DNA of 33,291 bases, from assembly GCA_012520315.1 (NCBI GenBank), contig JAAYOM010000062.1, forward strand, positions 1 through 33,291. Reading direction: 5' to 3'. The DNA comes from Bacillota bacterium. Lineage in GTDB: Bacteria > Bacillota > Limnochordia > Darwinibacteriales > Darwinibacteriaceae. The position numbers and the translations under genes are program-made. Position 1 is the stretch's first letter. The number at the start of each line of letters is the position of its first letter. The notes under the pieces were generated by a model. It was given only the letters and a program-made list of their open reading frames with translations. It searched no databases and had not been told where the DNA came from. Of this stretch, positions 14,239 to 23,229 are shown piece after piece.

Positions 14239-15531
14239 ATGGAACGTGTGTATCTCAAACACATCGGGGAACATGTAGGCAAAGAAGTAGAAATCAGAGG
14301 TTGGCTTTACAATAAGCGGTCCAGCGGGAAAATCCAGTTTTTGATCATCCGGGATGGCACCGATTTGATCCAGGGCGTGCTCGTCAAGTCGGAGGTTTCC
14401 GCCGAGGTCTTTGCCGCAGCCAAGACTCTCACCCAAGAATCATCCCTGATAGTAAGGGGAATTGTTCGGGAAGAACCAAGATCACTGAGCGGCTACGAGC
14501 TTTCCGTGACCGATTTAGAGATTCTGCAGATTGCAGAGGAATACCCCATCACCCCTAAGGAACATGGGGTTGAGTATTTAATGGATCACAGGCATCTGTG
14601 GCTGAGAAGTCAAAAGCAGCATGCCATAATGCTGATCCGCAATGAGATCATTAAGGCATCCAGGCAATTCTTTGATGATCGGGACTTTGTTCTCATTGAT
14701 GCGCCGATTTTGACTCCGGCCGCTGCCGAGGGCACTTCAACCCTCTTTGAGACCGATTACTTCGACGATAAAGCTTACTTGTCCCAGAGCGGCCAGCTTT
14801 ATATGGAAGCCGCGGCCATGGCCTTCGGCAAGGTCTATTGTTTTGGCCCAACCTTTAGGGCAGAAAAGTCCAAGACCCGCCGTCATCTCATGGAGTTTTG
14901 GATGATCGAGCCTGAAGTGGCCTTTTTGGATGTGGACGGCAACATGGATCTCCAGGAGGAATACGTCTGTTATCTTGTGCAGCAGGTTCTGCAAAACCGC
15001 CGCAAGGAACTGGAAATTATCGAGCGTGACATCAGTAAGCTTGAAACCATTGTCGCGCCCTTCCCCCGGATCTCTTATGATGAAGCAGTGGAGATTTTGC
15101 AGAAGAACGGAGTAGACTTCAAGTGGGGTGACGATTTCGGTGGTGGCGATGAAACCATAATCGCCAGCCAGTTTGATCGCCCAGTCTTCGTCCACCGTTA
15201 TCCAACGGACATTAAAGCCTTTTACATGCAGCCAGACCCAGAGCGGCCTGAAGTGGTCTTAGGCAGCGACCTTTTAGCCCCCGAAGGCTATGGGGAAATC
15301 ATCGGCGGCGGAGAGAGGATTTACGACTTGGACTTGATTCAGCAAAGGATCAAGGAGCATAATCTGCCAGAAGAGCACTATGAATGGTATACCGATCTAA
15401 GGCGTTTTGGCACCGTGCCCCATTCCGGCTTTGGCTTAGGCTTAGAGAGGACAGTGGCCTGGATTTGCGGCCTTCCCCATCTGCGGGAAGCTGTTCCCTT
15501 TGCACGGCTGATCAACCGGATCTATCCCTAG
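14239..15531 (+). CDS. asnS: Asparaginyl-tRNA synthetase
   Basis: A 430-residue class II aminoacyl-tRNA synthetase. It has the N-terminal OB-fold anticodon-binding domain (about 1-105; [31 protein letters not shown]), motif 2 ([21 protein letters not shown], about 215-235) and motif 3 ([16 protein letters not shown] near the C-terminus). EFWM-(I/V)-E in motif 2 favours AsnRS over AspRS, as does the length. It charges tRNA-Asn with asparagine in the cytoplasm. The reading frame is open from GTG 14224, but that codon overlaps the ribosome site GGGAGG (14226-14231), so ATG 14239 is taken. No T-box lies before it; it seems to be expressed with the three genes upstream. Confidence 0.93.
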   Translation: MERVYLKHIGEHVGKEVEIRGWLYNKRSSGKIQFLIIRDGTDLIQGVLVKSEVSAEVFAAAKTLTQESSLIVRGIVREEPRSLSGYELSVTDLEILQIAEEYPITPKEHGVEYLMDHRHLWLRSQKQHAIMLIRNEIIKASRQFFDDRDFVLIDAPILTPAAAEGTSTLFETDYFDDKAYLSQSGQLYMEAAAMAFGKVYCFGPTFRAEKSKTRRHLMEFWMIEPEVAFLDVDGNMDLQEEYVCYLVQQVLQNRRKELEIIERDISKLETIVAPFPRISYDEAVEILQKNGVDFKWGDDFGGGDETIIASQFDRPVFVHRYPTDIKAFYMQPDPERPEVVLGSDLLAPEGYGEIIGGGERIYDLDLIQQRIKEHNLPEEHYEWYTDLRRFGTVPHSGFGLGLERTVAWICGLPHLREAVPFARLINRIYP

Positions 15532-15532
15532 G

Positions 15533-15799
15533 TTATCTAGTTCCTAAGAAGATCAAAAGCACTCCCAGTGCCGTTAATGCCAGTCTTGACCAGGAGAGTT
15601 CACTGCTCAGTCCAATGAGGCCGACGGTTCCCACGAGGGTTAAAATGATAGGTCCGATCAAGCCAAGGACAGAGTTGATTTTTAACGCGGTCTGCACGCG
15701 GCCGATTTTAAGCATGAGCAGACCCGCGCTAATCTCAATCGTTCCCGCAATGAGGCGGAGCAAAGTCATGGTCAGAACAGCCCTCAGTTCTGTAGTCAT
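15533..15799 (-). CDS. yqhV: YqhV-like membrane protein (DUF2619)
   Basis: An 88-residue protein with three hydrophobic helices that resembles Bacillus YqhV: LRLIAGTIEISAGLLMLKIGRVQTALKINS followed by GLIGPIILTLVGTVGL. The function of this family is unknown; in Bacillus the gene lies beside the spoIIIA sporulation operon. It is encoded opposite to its neighbours, converging with asnS (1 bp apart, no terminator seen between) and diverging from glyA with only 50 bp between starts. Its ribosome site GGAGTG is 6 bp before the start. The longer open frame on the other strand here is a shadow. Confidence 0.85.
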   Translation of the reverse strand: MTTELRAVLTMTLLRLIAGTIEISAGLLMLKIGRVQTALKINSVLGLIGPIILTLVGTVGLIGLSSELSWSRLALTALGVLLIFLGTR

Positions 15800-15849
15800 A
15801 CAATCACTCCGTTTCGCAATAAATAATCCATAACGAAAGAGGCGAAGAC

Positions 15850-17091
15850 ATGTTTGAACACTTGAGCAAGACCGATGGACAGATTATGCAGGTAATCAAA
15901 GATGAAACCCGTCGCCAAAACAACAACCTGGAACTGATTGCTTCTGAGAACTTTGTCAGTCTCGCTGTTTTGGAGGCTATGGGAAGTCAGCTCACCAATA
16001 AGTATGCGGAAGGCTATCCTGGTAGACGTTATTATGGCGGCTGCGAATATGTGGACATAGCTGAAAACTTAGCTCGCGACAGGGCGAAGGAGCTCTTTGG
16101 GGCAGAACACGCCAACGTTCAGCCCAATTCGGGTTCTCAAGCAAATCAGGCAGTATTTTTTGCAGCTCTGCAGCCAGGGGATACCATTTTAGGCATGGAC
16201 TTAACCCATGGCGGTCACTTAACCCATGGCAGCCCGGTTAATCAGTCCGGTAAGTGGTTCAATGTAGTGCATTACGGTGTGCGCAAGGAAGACGAACGCA
16301 TCGACTATGATCTGGTCAGGGACATGGCCCTGAAACATCGTCCCAAGCTCATTATTGCCGGAGCCTCTGCTTATCCAAGGATTATTGATTTCGCAAAGTT
16401 CCGGGAAATCGCCGACGAGGTTGATGCTCTGTTTATGGTAGATATGGCCCATATTGCCGGTCTGGTGGCAGCTGGGCTGCATCCGAGCCCTGTTCCCTAC
16501 GCTGATTTTGTGACCACCACGACTCATAAAACTCTGCGAGGACCCCGGGGGGGCATGATTCTTACTACCAAAGAACATGCCAAAGATATTGATAAAGCCA
16601 TTTTCCCAGGTATCCAAGGCGGTCCTTTGATGCACATCATTGCTGCTAAAGCCGTATCTTTCCATGAAGCCCTCCAGCCCGAGTTTAAGACGTACCAGAA
16701 GAATGTGGTGGCCAATGCCCAGGCCCTGGCTGAAACTCTGCAAGGCCACGGATTCCCCTTGGTATCAGGCGGAACGGACAACCACCTCTTGCTGGTTAAT
16801 GTGAAGGCTAAAGGCTGGACCGGCAAAGATGCCGAGGCCAAGCTAGACAGCGTAGGTATTACTGTGAACAAGAACACCATCCCCTTTGAGACTGAAAGTC
16901 CCTTCGTGACCAGCGGAGTTCGCATCGGAACCCCTGCCTTGACCACAAGGGGGATGGGTGTAGAAGAAATGCGGATTATTGGTGATTTAATTGCTCAAAC
17001 CTTAGAGCATGATCGTACAGACTTTTCACCTATTCGGGAGCAAGTGGCTGAACTTGCCAAGCAACATCCGCTCTATCCAGAAATCAGTTAG
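15850..17091 (+). CDS. glyA: Serine hydroxymethyltransferase
   Basis: A 413-residue PLP enzyme of normal length that interconverts serine plus tetrahydrofolate with glycine plus methylenetetrahydrofolate in the cytoplasm. Family landmarks are continuous: LIASENFVS (about 29-37), [17 protein letters not shown] (about 52-68), the PLP-lysine motif [16 protein letters not shown] (lysine at about 228), and GIRIGT-like [13 protein letters not shown] near the C-terminus. GAAAGAGG precedes the ATG. The MFS gene follows after 11 bp, so they are probably co-transcribed. A TACAAT at 15799-15804 could be the -10 but has no clear -35. Confidence 0.98.
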   Translation: MFEHLSKTDGQIMQVIKDETRRQNNNLELIASENFVSLAVLEAMGSQLTNKYAEGYPGRRYYGGCEYVDIAENLARDRAKELFGAEHANVQPNSGSQANQAVFFAALQPGDTILGMDLTHGGHLTHGSPVNQSGKWFNVVHYGVRKEDERIDYDLVRDMALKHRPKLIIAGASAYPRIIDFAKFREIADEVDALFMVDMAHIAGLVAAGLHPSPVPYADFVTTTTHKTLRGPRGGMILTTKEHAKDIDKAIFPGIQGGPLMHIIAAKAVSFHEALQPEFKTYQKNVVANAQALAETLQGHGFPLVSGGTDNHLLLVNVKAKGWTGKDAEAKLDSVGITVNKNTIPFETESPFVTSGVRIGTPALTTRGMGVEEMRIIGDLIAQTLEHDRTDFSPIREQVAELAKQHPLYPEIS

Positions 17092-17102
17092 GGGAGACCG
17101 CC

Positions 17103-18398
17103 TTGTTCCGTGGAACAGCGGTGTCGAAAGACACCAAAAAAGCAATGGAATTAAATACTGTGGAAGGGGCCTTTGCGGTGGCTGCCGATAATCTGGCAGC
17201 CCCCTATTTAGGTCTGTTCGCCTTGGCGTTAGGGGCGACCCCGTCACAAATCGGTATGCTTACTGCCTTTCCCAACTTCATGGGCAACATTCTGCAAATT
17301 CCCGCAGCCTTGCTCACGGAAAGGCAGAGGGACAAAAGGATCCTCCCGATTATAGGGGGGATTTTGAATCGCTCTTCCTGGCTCCTTCTGGCCTTTCTGC
17401 CGTTTTTCTTTGAGCCCGAGTATAGGGTCCCCATCGTGATTTTGCTGGCCACATTTCGCATTATGGCGGCCAATCTCGGTGTCCCTGCCTGGACTGCTTT
17501 GCAGGCTGGCTTGATTCCACAATCGATCAGGGGCAAGTATTACGCCAATCGCAATGTGGTGCTGAATACCTGCGCCGTTTTTGCCACTATCTTGGCCAAC
17601 TTCTTGCTGCGCTTGAATTTCCCCGTCAGCTACCAGATCATCTTTGTGGTGGCCACGATTTTGGGCTATGTATCTGTCTATTTGTTCGGGCAAATTGCCT
17701 TTGAACAGGCTCCGCCCAAGGAGAAGGCAAACTCGAAACAGTCCTATCGGACAAAAATCAGAGCCTTTACCAGAGAGATTGGAAAACAGACGGACTTTCG
17801 TAATTATGTAATCAGCGCCATTGTCTGGAACTTTGGCATCCACATCGCAAGTCCCCTCTTTGTGGTCTATTTCGTAGAAGACCTAGGCGGCCCGGCAGGT
17901 TCGTGGGCACTTTTCTCCGCTGTCAATCTGGCTTCGATAGTGCTTTTACAGCGCTACTGGGGACGCCTGGCAGACTTCTTTGGGCAAAAAAGCGTGATGA
18001 TGGTCTCAGGCCTAGGCATCATAACCATGCCCTTGTGGTGGGTGATTGCCCCTAATACCTGGTTTCCTTTTATTATTCATATCATCAACGGGGTTTTCTG
18101 GGGAGGTTACAATCTGGCCGCCTTCAACTTACTTTTGGAAGTTACGCCTGATGCTAATCGCAGCGTCTATGTGGGTGTCTACAACACCATGATGGGTGTG
18201 GCCACCGCAGTGGGACCCCTTGTAGGCGGATTTGCAGCTGAGGTTGTGAATATGCGGCTTATTTTTGTAGCCTCATCTTTGGTGCGCGCCCTTGCCCTCT
18301 ATCTTTTTTACCGCAATGTGACCGATACCGGTACCAGGCGCCTGCGTATGAAAGATTTGGTTCCGGGGCAGAAGGGAAGAACCTTTCCGGGGGCTTGA
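17103..18398 (+). CDS. MFS transporter
   Basis: A 431-residue protein with 11-12 membrane helices and MFS character (short cytoplasmic loops, a central loop at about 195-225 rich in Lys/Arg, and GRLADFFGQKSVMMVSGLG as the second-half loop motif). Its N-terminal region (VEGAFAVAADNLAAPYLGLFALALGATPSQIGMLTAFPNFMGNILQIP) resembles a Firmicutes MFS group of unknown substrate. The TTG start at 17103 is supported by AGGGGAG. It lies between glyA and the ROK repressor gene that precedes the sulfoquinovose operon. It could export the sulfonated end product or import a sugar, but nothing in the sequence fixes the substrate. Confidence 0.85.
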   Translation: MFRGTAVSKDTKKAMELNTVEGAFAVAADNLAAPYLGLFALALGATPSQIGMLTAFPNFMGNILQIPAALLTERQRDKRILPIIGGILNRSSWLLLAFLPFFFEPEYRVPIVILLATFRIMAANLGVPAWTALQAGLIPQSIRGKYYANRNVVLNTCAVFATILANFLLRLNFPVSYQIIFVVATILGYVSVYLFGQIAFEQAPPKEKANSKQSYRTKIRAFTREIGKQTDFRNYVISAIVWNFGIHIASPLFVVYFVEDLGGPAGSWALFSAVNLASIVLLQRYWGRLADFFGQKSVMMVSGLGIITMPLWWVIAPNTWFPFIIHIINGVFWGGYNLAAFNLLLEVTPDANRSVYVGVYNTMMGVATAVGPLVGGFAAEVVNMRLIFVASSLVRALALYLFYRNVTDTGTRRLRMKDLVPGQKGRTFPGA

Positions 18399-18427
18399 CT
18401 ATCCAAAGGCAAAGGAGTGTGTTGGAA

Positions 18428-19666
18428 ATGGTTGCCAAAGGCGCTAATATGACCCATGTGAAAAGACAAAATCGGGCTTCGATCTTAAGGCTGATCTACA
18501 GCGCTGGCGGCCTTTCCCGCAAGGACATAGCCAGGCGGCTGAGATTGACTCCGGCCGCCATTACTGTCATTACAAATGAGATGATCAACGAGGGACTGCT
18601 CGAAGAGGCCGGCGAAGAACATAATCCTGGCAGAGCTGGCCGCAGAGAAATAATAGTTGATATCTGCTATAGTAAATTTCATGCTGTGGGCATCAACATT
18701 AATATTGATTATACGGTGGCAACTTGCCTTGACTTAAGGGGCCGAACTCTTTTTGAGGATCGCTTCAGGACAGATAACTCAAGCGCCCCCGAACAGTTCA
18801 TTAAACGTGTATGGGAAGTTGTGGAAGATAACCTCAGGGAAGTGAAGAAGGACAAGATTGTGGGCCTAGGTGTGGGCATTCGCGGAATTGTCGACAACCA
18901 AAGAGGCGTCAGCCTGGAATCCTATGGATTATGGGGCGAAACAGTAAATGTGCAAGAGATTTTCGCAGATGTTGCCAGGCTCCCGGTGGGTGTGGACAAC
19001 AATGTTAGAAATATTGCCAGAGGACAGTTGTTTTTTTCGAAGGACAGGCCCAGATCATTTCTCCTCGTCAAGTACGGGCCTGGGATTGGCGGGGCATTGG
19101 TGGTAGAGGACGGGCTCTTTACTGGACATAATTATCGGGCCATTGAGCTTGGTCACGTTGTAGTTGATGAGCGGGGCATTCCCTGCAGGTGCAATAGGCG
19201 CGGCTGCCTGGAGACAGTATCTTCGTATTACGCTATCAAAACGGCAGTACAAGAAGCCTATTCGGCAGAACGCACGCCCATTTTATATGAACGAACTGCC
19301 GGGAAAATTGCGAACATAGATCTCGACACGATTATGCAGGCGTATAGCGGAGGGGATGAACCGGTTATTGACATTGTCTCAAATTCGATGCGCCTTTTTG
19401 CCTTGGTGCTCAAAAACGTCGTTACACTCTTGGATCCTGAGAAAGTCATACTCTATGGATTAGCATTTGAAAATGATGATTTTCTCAATCTGGTTTACGG
19501 CTTCATGAACGAAGTTTCTCAGGTCCCCGATCTCAAAAAAATAGTTGTCAGAAGTGAATTTAATGGCCAATTGTCTTCCAGGGGGCCAGCTTCATTAGCG
19601 ATTCAAAACTTCTTTGACAACGGAGGTGTTGTCGCTTACCCTATCCCAGTCGAGTTGGGGGATTAA
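18428..19666 (+). CDS. ROK-family transcriptional repressor (XylR/NagC type)
   Basis: A 412-residue protein. Residues of about 10-75 form a winged helix-turn-helix (NRASILRLIYSAGGLSRKDIARRLRLTPAAITVITNEMINEGLLEEAGE). The rest is a ROK domain with GPGIGGALVVEDGLFTGHNYRAIELGHVVVD and the zinc motif C-R-C-N-R-R-G-C-L-E. Kinase residues (a first D-x-G-x-T loop) are not conserved, as is usual for regulators. ROK repressors bind a sugar ligand and leave AT-rich operators. Position directly upstream of the sulfoquinovose operon and its palindrome suggests it controls that operon. The frame is open from TTG 18395 (overlapping the MFS stop), but AAAGGAG at 18411-18417 best fits ATG 18428. Confidence 0.9.
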   Translation: MVAKGANMTHVKRQNRASILRLIYSAGGLSRKDIARRLRLTPAAITVITNEMINEGLLEEAGEEHNPGRAGRREIIVDICYSKFHAVGININIDYTVATCLDLRGRTLFEDRFRTDNSSAPEQFIKRVWEVVEDNLREVKKDKIVGLGVGIRGIVDNQRGVSLESYGLWGETVNVQEIFADVARLPVGVDNNVRNIARGQLFFSKDRPRSFLLVKYGPGIGGALVVEDGLFTGHNYRAIELGHVVVDERGIPCRCNRRGCLETVSSYYAIKTAVQEAYSAERTPILYERTAGKIANIDLDTIMQAYSGGDEPVIDIVSNSMRLFALVLKNVVTLLDPEKVILYGLAFENDDFLNLVYGFMNEVSQVPDLKKIVVRSEFNGQLSSRGPASLAIQNFFDNGGVVAYPIPVELGD

Positions 19667-19679
19667 AGAAAAAAACCGG

Positions 19680-19708
19680 GATTAATTGGTTAATAAAGTT
19701 AATTAATC
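19680..19708 (+). promoter_or_regulatory. Candidate ROK operator (palindrome)
   Basis: A perfect 8-bp inverted repeat, GATTAATT (19680-19687) and AATTAATC (19701-19708), surrounds a 13-bp AT-rich centre that itself contains TTAA-N5-TTAA. It lies 2 bp upstream of the -35 of the operon promoter and 14 bp after the ROK repressor gene. ROK repressors of the XylR/NagC type bind AT-rich palindromes of about this size. Confidence 0.6.
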
Positions 19709-19710
19709 TA

Positions 19711-19739
19711 TTTACAAAAGGGCATGTATTGTGTAATAT
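19711..19739 (+). promoter_or_regulatory. Sigma-A promoter of the sulfoquinovose operon
   Basis: TTTACA (19711-19716), 17-bp spacer, TAATAT (19734-19739). Transcription would begin near 19746, leaving a leader of about 125 bases before the first gene. Confidence 0.75.
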
Positions 19740-19758
19740 GTTAATATAAGATTGTGAT

Positions 19759-19809
19759 AGCAACATGGGTTAGCAAGTTTGTTATAGATGCTTGTGAGTT
19801 CATGTTGCT
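19759..19809 (+). other. Structured leader hairpin of the sulfoquinovose operon
   Basis: AGCAACATG (19759-19767) and CATGTTGCT (19801-19809) form a perfect 9-bp stem around a 33-base loop in which CAAG/CTTG can also pair. It begins about 13 bases after the predicted transcription start. There is no proper T-run after it (CTTTTC only). It may stabilise or regulate the mRNA. It matches no riboswitch class I know. Confidence 0.5.
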
Positions 19810-19872
19810 TTTCAATGCAATCGGCAAGAGGATGTAGAGCTGTTACACGCAGCAGGTTCAGGAGGAATAGAA

Positions 19873-21192
19873 ATGCCACAAACAGTAAGGATTGGAGTTG
19901 TCTGCCTGGCCAGAAAGACTTACGATTTCCAAGCCGCGGCAGAAAAGTATGGGCAAACGAGGAGAAATTTGCAGAGCTTACCCAATGTAGACTGGGAGTT
20001 CATCGAGGAACTCGTGATCGAGCCTGAAGATGCCCATGCAGCGGCTAAGGTTTTATCTGCCAGGCATCTGGACGGCCTTGTGATTATCACTGGAACCTTT
20101 CAGCTCGGTCATTTAGCCCTGATACTGAAGAAGCAAATAAACAAACCGGTGTTGTTGTGGGCCTTGCAAGAGCCTCCCTACGATGGCGGAAAAATTCGCT
20201 TTAATTCAGTATGCGGTTTGAACCTCAACGCATCCAACCTTTACAAAGCAGGCTATGATGATGTCTCAACCGTGGTAGGCGATGACATTGACTTGGACTG
20301 GGTTGATGCTCTGAGGATGAAGGCGGCCTTAGAGAGTGCCCATTTAGGCATTGTTGGCTACCGTGCTGACGGCTTCTTTAACCTGGGCATTGATGAATTA
20401 GACAACTTTTCTCACACCGGCATCTTGGTGGATTATTACGAAATTGCTGAGATTGTGGCAGTAGACGTGTCGGCGGAAGAGACCAAGGATTTCTTGGCCA
20501 GGCTGACGGAGGATTTTGACTGTGCAGAGCTTACCGAGGAGCAGAAAGAAAAAGTTGCCGCCCTTTGTGTAAAGCTAAAGAGCTTTATGGAGAGGCACAG
20601 TCTGACCGCTTTAGCCATACGGTGCTGGCCCGAGTTTGCCAATATGTACGGAATATCGCCCTGCGCCTCCATGTCCATCCTCCAGTCGCAAGGCTATATC
20701 ATTGGCTGTGAGGGGGATATTCAAGGTGCCATGTCCATGCTTATCTGCGATGCGGTGGGCGAGGGGCAGACTCCATTCCTGGCAGACTTTTCTCAGGTAA
20801 ATGTGGAAGAAAATTATGCTCTCCTGTGGCATTGCGGCGTAGCTCCCCAGAATTTGTGGGACGGTCAATGTGCTCGCAGCCTTGACACCTATTTTGCCGG
20901 GGGGCGCGGAGTGACAGCGGGATTTGTGCTTAAACCGGGAGCCATTAATCTGGTGAGGATTGATTCTGCTAGAAGTAAAACTCGGCTGTATGTACAAAGA
21001 GGTACCGCGGTGCCTATGGACAAAGAACTTATGGGAACATATGCGAAGGTTGTCTTTGATAAAGACGTTGAAAAAGTATTTGACACAATATTGTCCCACG
21101 GTATTGCCCATCATTTCGCCATGATTTATTCGGAAAAGATAAGGGCGTTTAAACTTTTTGCCAAGATCATGGGCTATGAGGTAATAGAGTAG
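19873..21192 (+). CDS. L-fucose/arabinose isomerase-like protein, likely sulfoquinovose isomerase (SqvD-like)
   Basis: A 439-residue protein resembling the L-fucose/L-arabinose isomerase fold family. It has an N-terminal Rossmann-like part (IGVVCLARKTYDFQAAAEKY and LDGLVIITGTFQLGHLALIL) and a C-terminal half with AIRCWPEF, SILQSQGYIIGCEGDIQGAMSM, and a glutamate/aspartate pair (CEGD, about 278) typical of the Mn2+ site in this family. True FucI and AraA are longer (about 500-600), so this is a shorter divergent group. In this operon, with a sulfoquinovosidase, it most likely converts sulfoquinovose to 6-deoxy-6-sulfofructose, as the fucose-isomerase-like SqvD does in the Bacillus transaldolase pathway. 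Substrate is inferred from context, not read from the sequence. AGGAGG lies 6 bp before the ATG. It is first in the operon. Confidence 0.72.
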   Translation: MPQTVRIGVVCLARKTYDFQAAAEKYGQTRRNLQSLPNVDWEFIEELVIEPEDAHAAAKVLSARHLDGLVIITGTFQLGHLALILKKQINKPVLLWALQEPPYDGGKIRFNSVCGLNLNASNLYKAGYDDVSTVVGDDIDLDWVDALRMKAALESAHLGIVGYRADGFFNLGIDELDNFSHTGILVDYYEIAEIVAVDVSAEETKDFLARLTEDFDCAELTEEQKEKVAALCVKLKSFMERHSLTALAIRCWPEFANMYGISPCASMSILQSQGYIIGCEGDIQGAMSMLICDAVGEGQTPFLADFSQVNVEENYALLWHCGVAPQNLWDGQCARSLDTYFAGGRGVTAGFVLKPGAINLVRIDSARSKTRLYVQRGTAVPMDKELMGTYAKVVFDKDVEKVFDTILSHGIAHHFAMIYSEKIRAFKLFAKIMGYEVIE

Positions 21193-21210
21193 TCTAGCGG
21201 AGGGTGTTGA

Positions 21211-23229
21211 ATGGACCTGATTCGTAAGGAAGACGGCTTTGCACTTCAAATTGACGGAAAACTTTTGATCCGCCACAGCTACGATGATCCTTGCGCCTAC
21301 CTTGGGCAAGGCAGTGAAAGGATCAAAATACACTTTGGCAATTTCAACATTAAAGATGAGATTATCACCCGCATTCCCTTGAAAAACTTTGAGATCAAAA
21401 AACATGACGGCGGCTATACCATTCTACTGTTTTACATCAACAAAAACATTGCCCTTGAAATAGAAGCATTTCAGGCAAATGGCAGGTACCGCCTTGTCAC
21501 CACGGGCAGCCATGATTACAACAGGTGCTGGCTGCGGTTCCACTCCTCTGCAGACGAGTATGTCTATGGGGGCGGGGAGCAGTATTCACACCTCAATCTC
21601 AAGGGTAAGAAGTTTCCGATCTTTGTGACAGAGCAGGGCGTAGGCAGGAATAAGAAGACGATGACTACCTTCTTAGCCGACTGTAACGATGGCGGAGGCG
21701 GCGATTATTGGACTACGTATTTTCCCCAGCCCACCTTTGTCAGCTCCCGCAAATACTATTGCCATTCAGCCAACTGCGAGTACCAGGAGCTAAACTTTGA
21801 GAACCGGGACTACCATGAGCTGCATATTTGGGGAACAGAGTTCGATCTCACCTTAGAAACAGCCCCTACGTTTACCGAACTGGTGTCTAAGCTAACCGGT
21901 CTTTTGGGCAGACAACCTCCCCTTCCCGAGTGGGCCTATAAAGGGGCTTGGCTTGGCATCCAGGGAGGCACAGACGCCTGCCGCAGCAAGCTGGCGAAAA
22001 TGAGGGAGGCAGGGGCCCAGGTCAATGTGATCTGGGCCCAGGACTGGGTTGGCCACAGGTTTACCTCCTTTGGCAAGCGCCTTATGTGGAACTGGGTCTG
22101 GAACAGGGAACTCTATCCTGACCTGGACAGGCAAATAAGGGAATGGAAACAGGAAGGCGTGCACTTCACCGCCTATGTAAACCCCTATCTGGCTGTTGAA
22201 GGCTCTCAGTTTGCAGAAGCAAAAGCAAGGGGCTACCTTGTCAAGAACCGGAACGAAGATGCTTACCTTGTGGATTTCGGGGAATTTCAGGGCGGCATAG
22301 TGGATTTAACCAATCCTAAGGCTTTCGACTGGTTTAGCGAGCTGATCATCACTAATCTGATAGATTTGGGTATTTCCGGGTGGATGGCGGATTTTGGCGA
22401 ATACTTGCCCACCGATGTTGTGCTTTTCAGCGGTGAAGGTGCAATTGCCATGCATAATAAATGGCCGGCCCTGTGGGCGAAGGTAAATTATGAAGCTCTG
22501 GTCAAGGCGGGCAAGCTTGGAGAGATCGTGTTTTTTATGCGGAGCGGGTTTACAGGCTCCCAGAAATATTCTACCGCGATTTGGGCAGGGGATCAAAATG
22601 TAGATTGGAGCCTCGACGATGGCCTGGCATCGGTTATACCGGCCGCATTGTCCTTAGGCATGTCCGGCTATGGCATACACAGCAGCGATATAGGGGGCTA
22701 CACCACCCTCTACGGCATGAAACGAACGAAAGAGCTCTTTCAGCGCTGGACCGACTTTGCCATCTTTACGCCGATTATGAGAACCCATGAAGGCAATCGC
22801 CCCGGCGACAACTGGCAGTTCGATTCCAATGCAGAAACTGTCTCCCACTTTGCCTGGGCTACCGTTATTCATGCCAAACTCAAAGCTTACATAAAAGATC
22901 TTCTGCAGGAAAATGCAGAAAGGGGAATTCCTTTGATGCGCCCCCTGTTTTTGCATTATGAAGACGATGAGAATACCTATGACCTTAAATATCAGTACCT
23001 GTTCGGCAGGGATTTGCTCGTTGCTCCTGTCTATGAACAAGGCCAGACAGTGCAAAAGCTGTACCTGCCTGAAGACGAATGGGTCTATCTCTGGGATGAT
23101 CAACAGTTTAAACAAGGCGTGGTTGAAATTGAGGCCCCCATTGGCCAGCCGGCTGTGTTCTATCGCAAGCATTCGCCGTATCAAGAAATTTTCGCAGATA
23201 TAAAAGGCTGCGGCGCCTGGCGGAAGTAG
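21211..23229 (+). CDS. yihQ: GH31 sulfoquinovosidase (YihQ-type)
   Basis: A 672-residue GH31 glycosidase that should release sulfoquinovose from sulfoquinovosyl glycerol or related sulfolipid headgroups. Compared with E. coli YihQ as I know it, all key residues occur at a constant offset of -11. These are nucleophile Asp394 (Asp405; GWMADFGEYLP), acid/base Asp461 (Asp472; WAGDQNVDW), and the sulfonate-recognition residues Gln277 (Q288), Arg290 (R301), Trp293 (W304), Tyr497 (Y508) and His526 (H537). Other GH31 alpha-glucosidases lack this set, so the assignment is specific. No signal peptide is visible, so it acts in the cytoplasm on imported glycosides. AGCGGAGG precedes the ATG. An 184-base gap without a gene follows. 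Confidence 0.95.
   Translation: MDLIRKEDGFALQIDGKLLIRHSYDDPCAYLGQGSERIKIHFGNFNIKDEIITRIPLKNFEIKKHDGGYTILLFYINKNIALEIEAFQANGRYRLVTTGSHDYNRCWLRFHSSADEYVYGGGEQYSHLNLKGKKFPIFVTEQGVGRNKKTMTTFLADCNDGGGGDYWTTYFPQPTFVSSRKYYCHSANCEYQELNFENRDYHELHIWGTEFDLTLETAPTFTELVSKLTGLLGRQPPLPEWAYKGAWLGIQGGTDACRSKLAKMREAGAQVNVIWAQDWVGHRFTSFGKRLMWNWVWNRELYPDLDRQIREWKQEGVHFTAYVNPYLAVEGSQFAEAKARGYLVKNRNEDAYLVDFGEFQGGIVDLTNPKAFDWFSELIITNLIDLGISGWMADFGEYLPTDVVLFSGEGAIAMHNKWPALWAKVNYEALVKAGKLGEIVFFMRSGFTGSQKYSTAIWAGDQNVDWSLDDGLASVIPAALSLGMSGYGIHSSDIGGYTTLYGMKRTKELFQRWTDFAIFTPIMRTHEGNRPGDNWQFDSNAETVSHFAWATVIHAKLKAYIKDLLQENAERGIPLMRPLFLHYEDDENTYDLKYQYLFGRDLLVAPVYEQGQTVQKLYLPEDEWVYLWDDQQFKQGVVEIEAPIGQPAVFYRKHSPYQEIFADIKGCGAWRK

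Noticed and set aside
15384-15833. 149-codon open frame on the + strand opposite the YqhV-like gene
   Set aside because: It overlaps the end of asnS and the whole of a recognisable DUF2619 gene on the other strand, and has no family resemblance.
17244-17843. 199-codon open frame on the - strand
   Set aside because: Antisense to the MFS transporter; no ribosome site and no recognisable domain.
20611-21405. 264-codon open frame on the - strand
   Set aside because: It lies opposite the isomerase gene and the start of the GH31 gene, both well supported; its composition is that of an antisense shadow.
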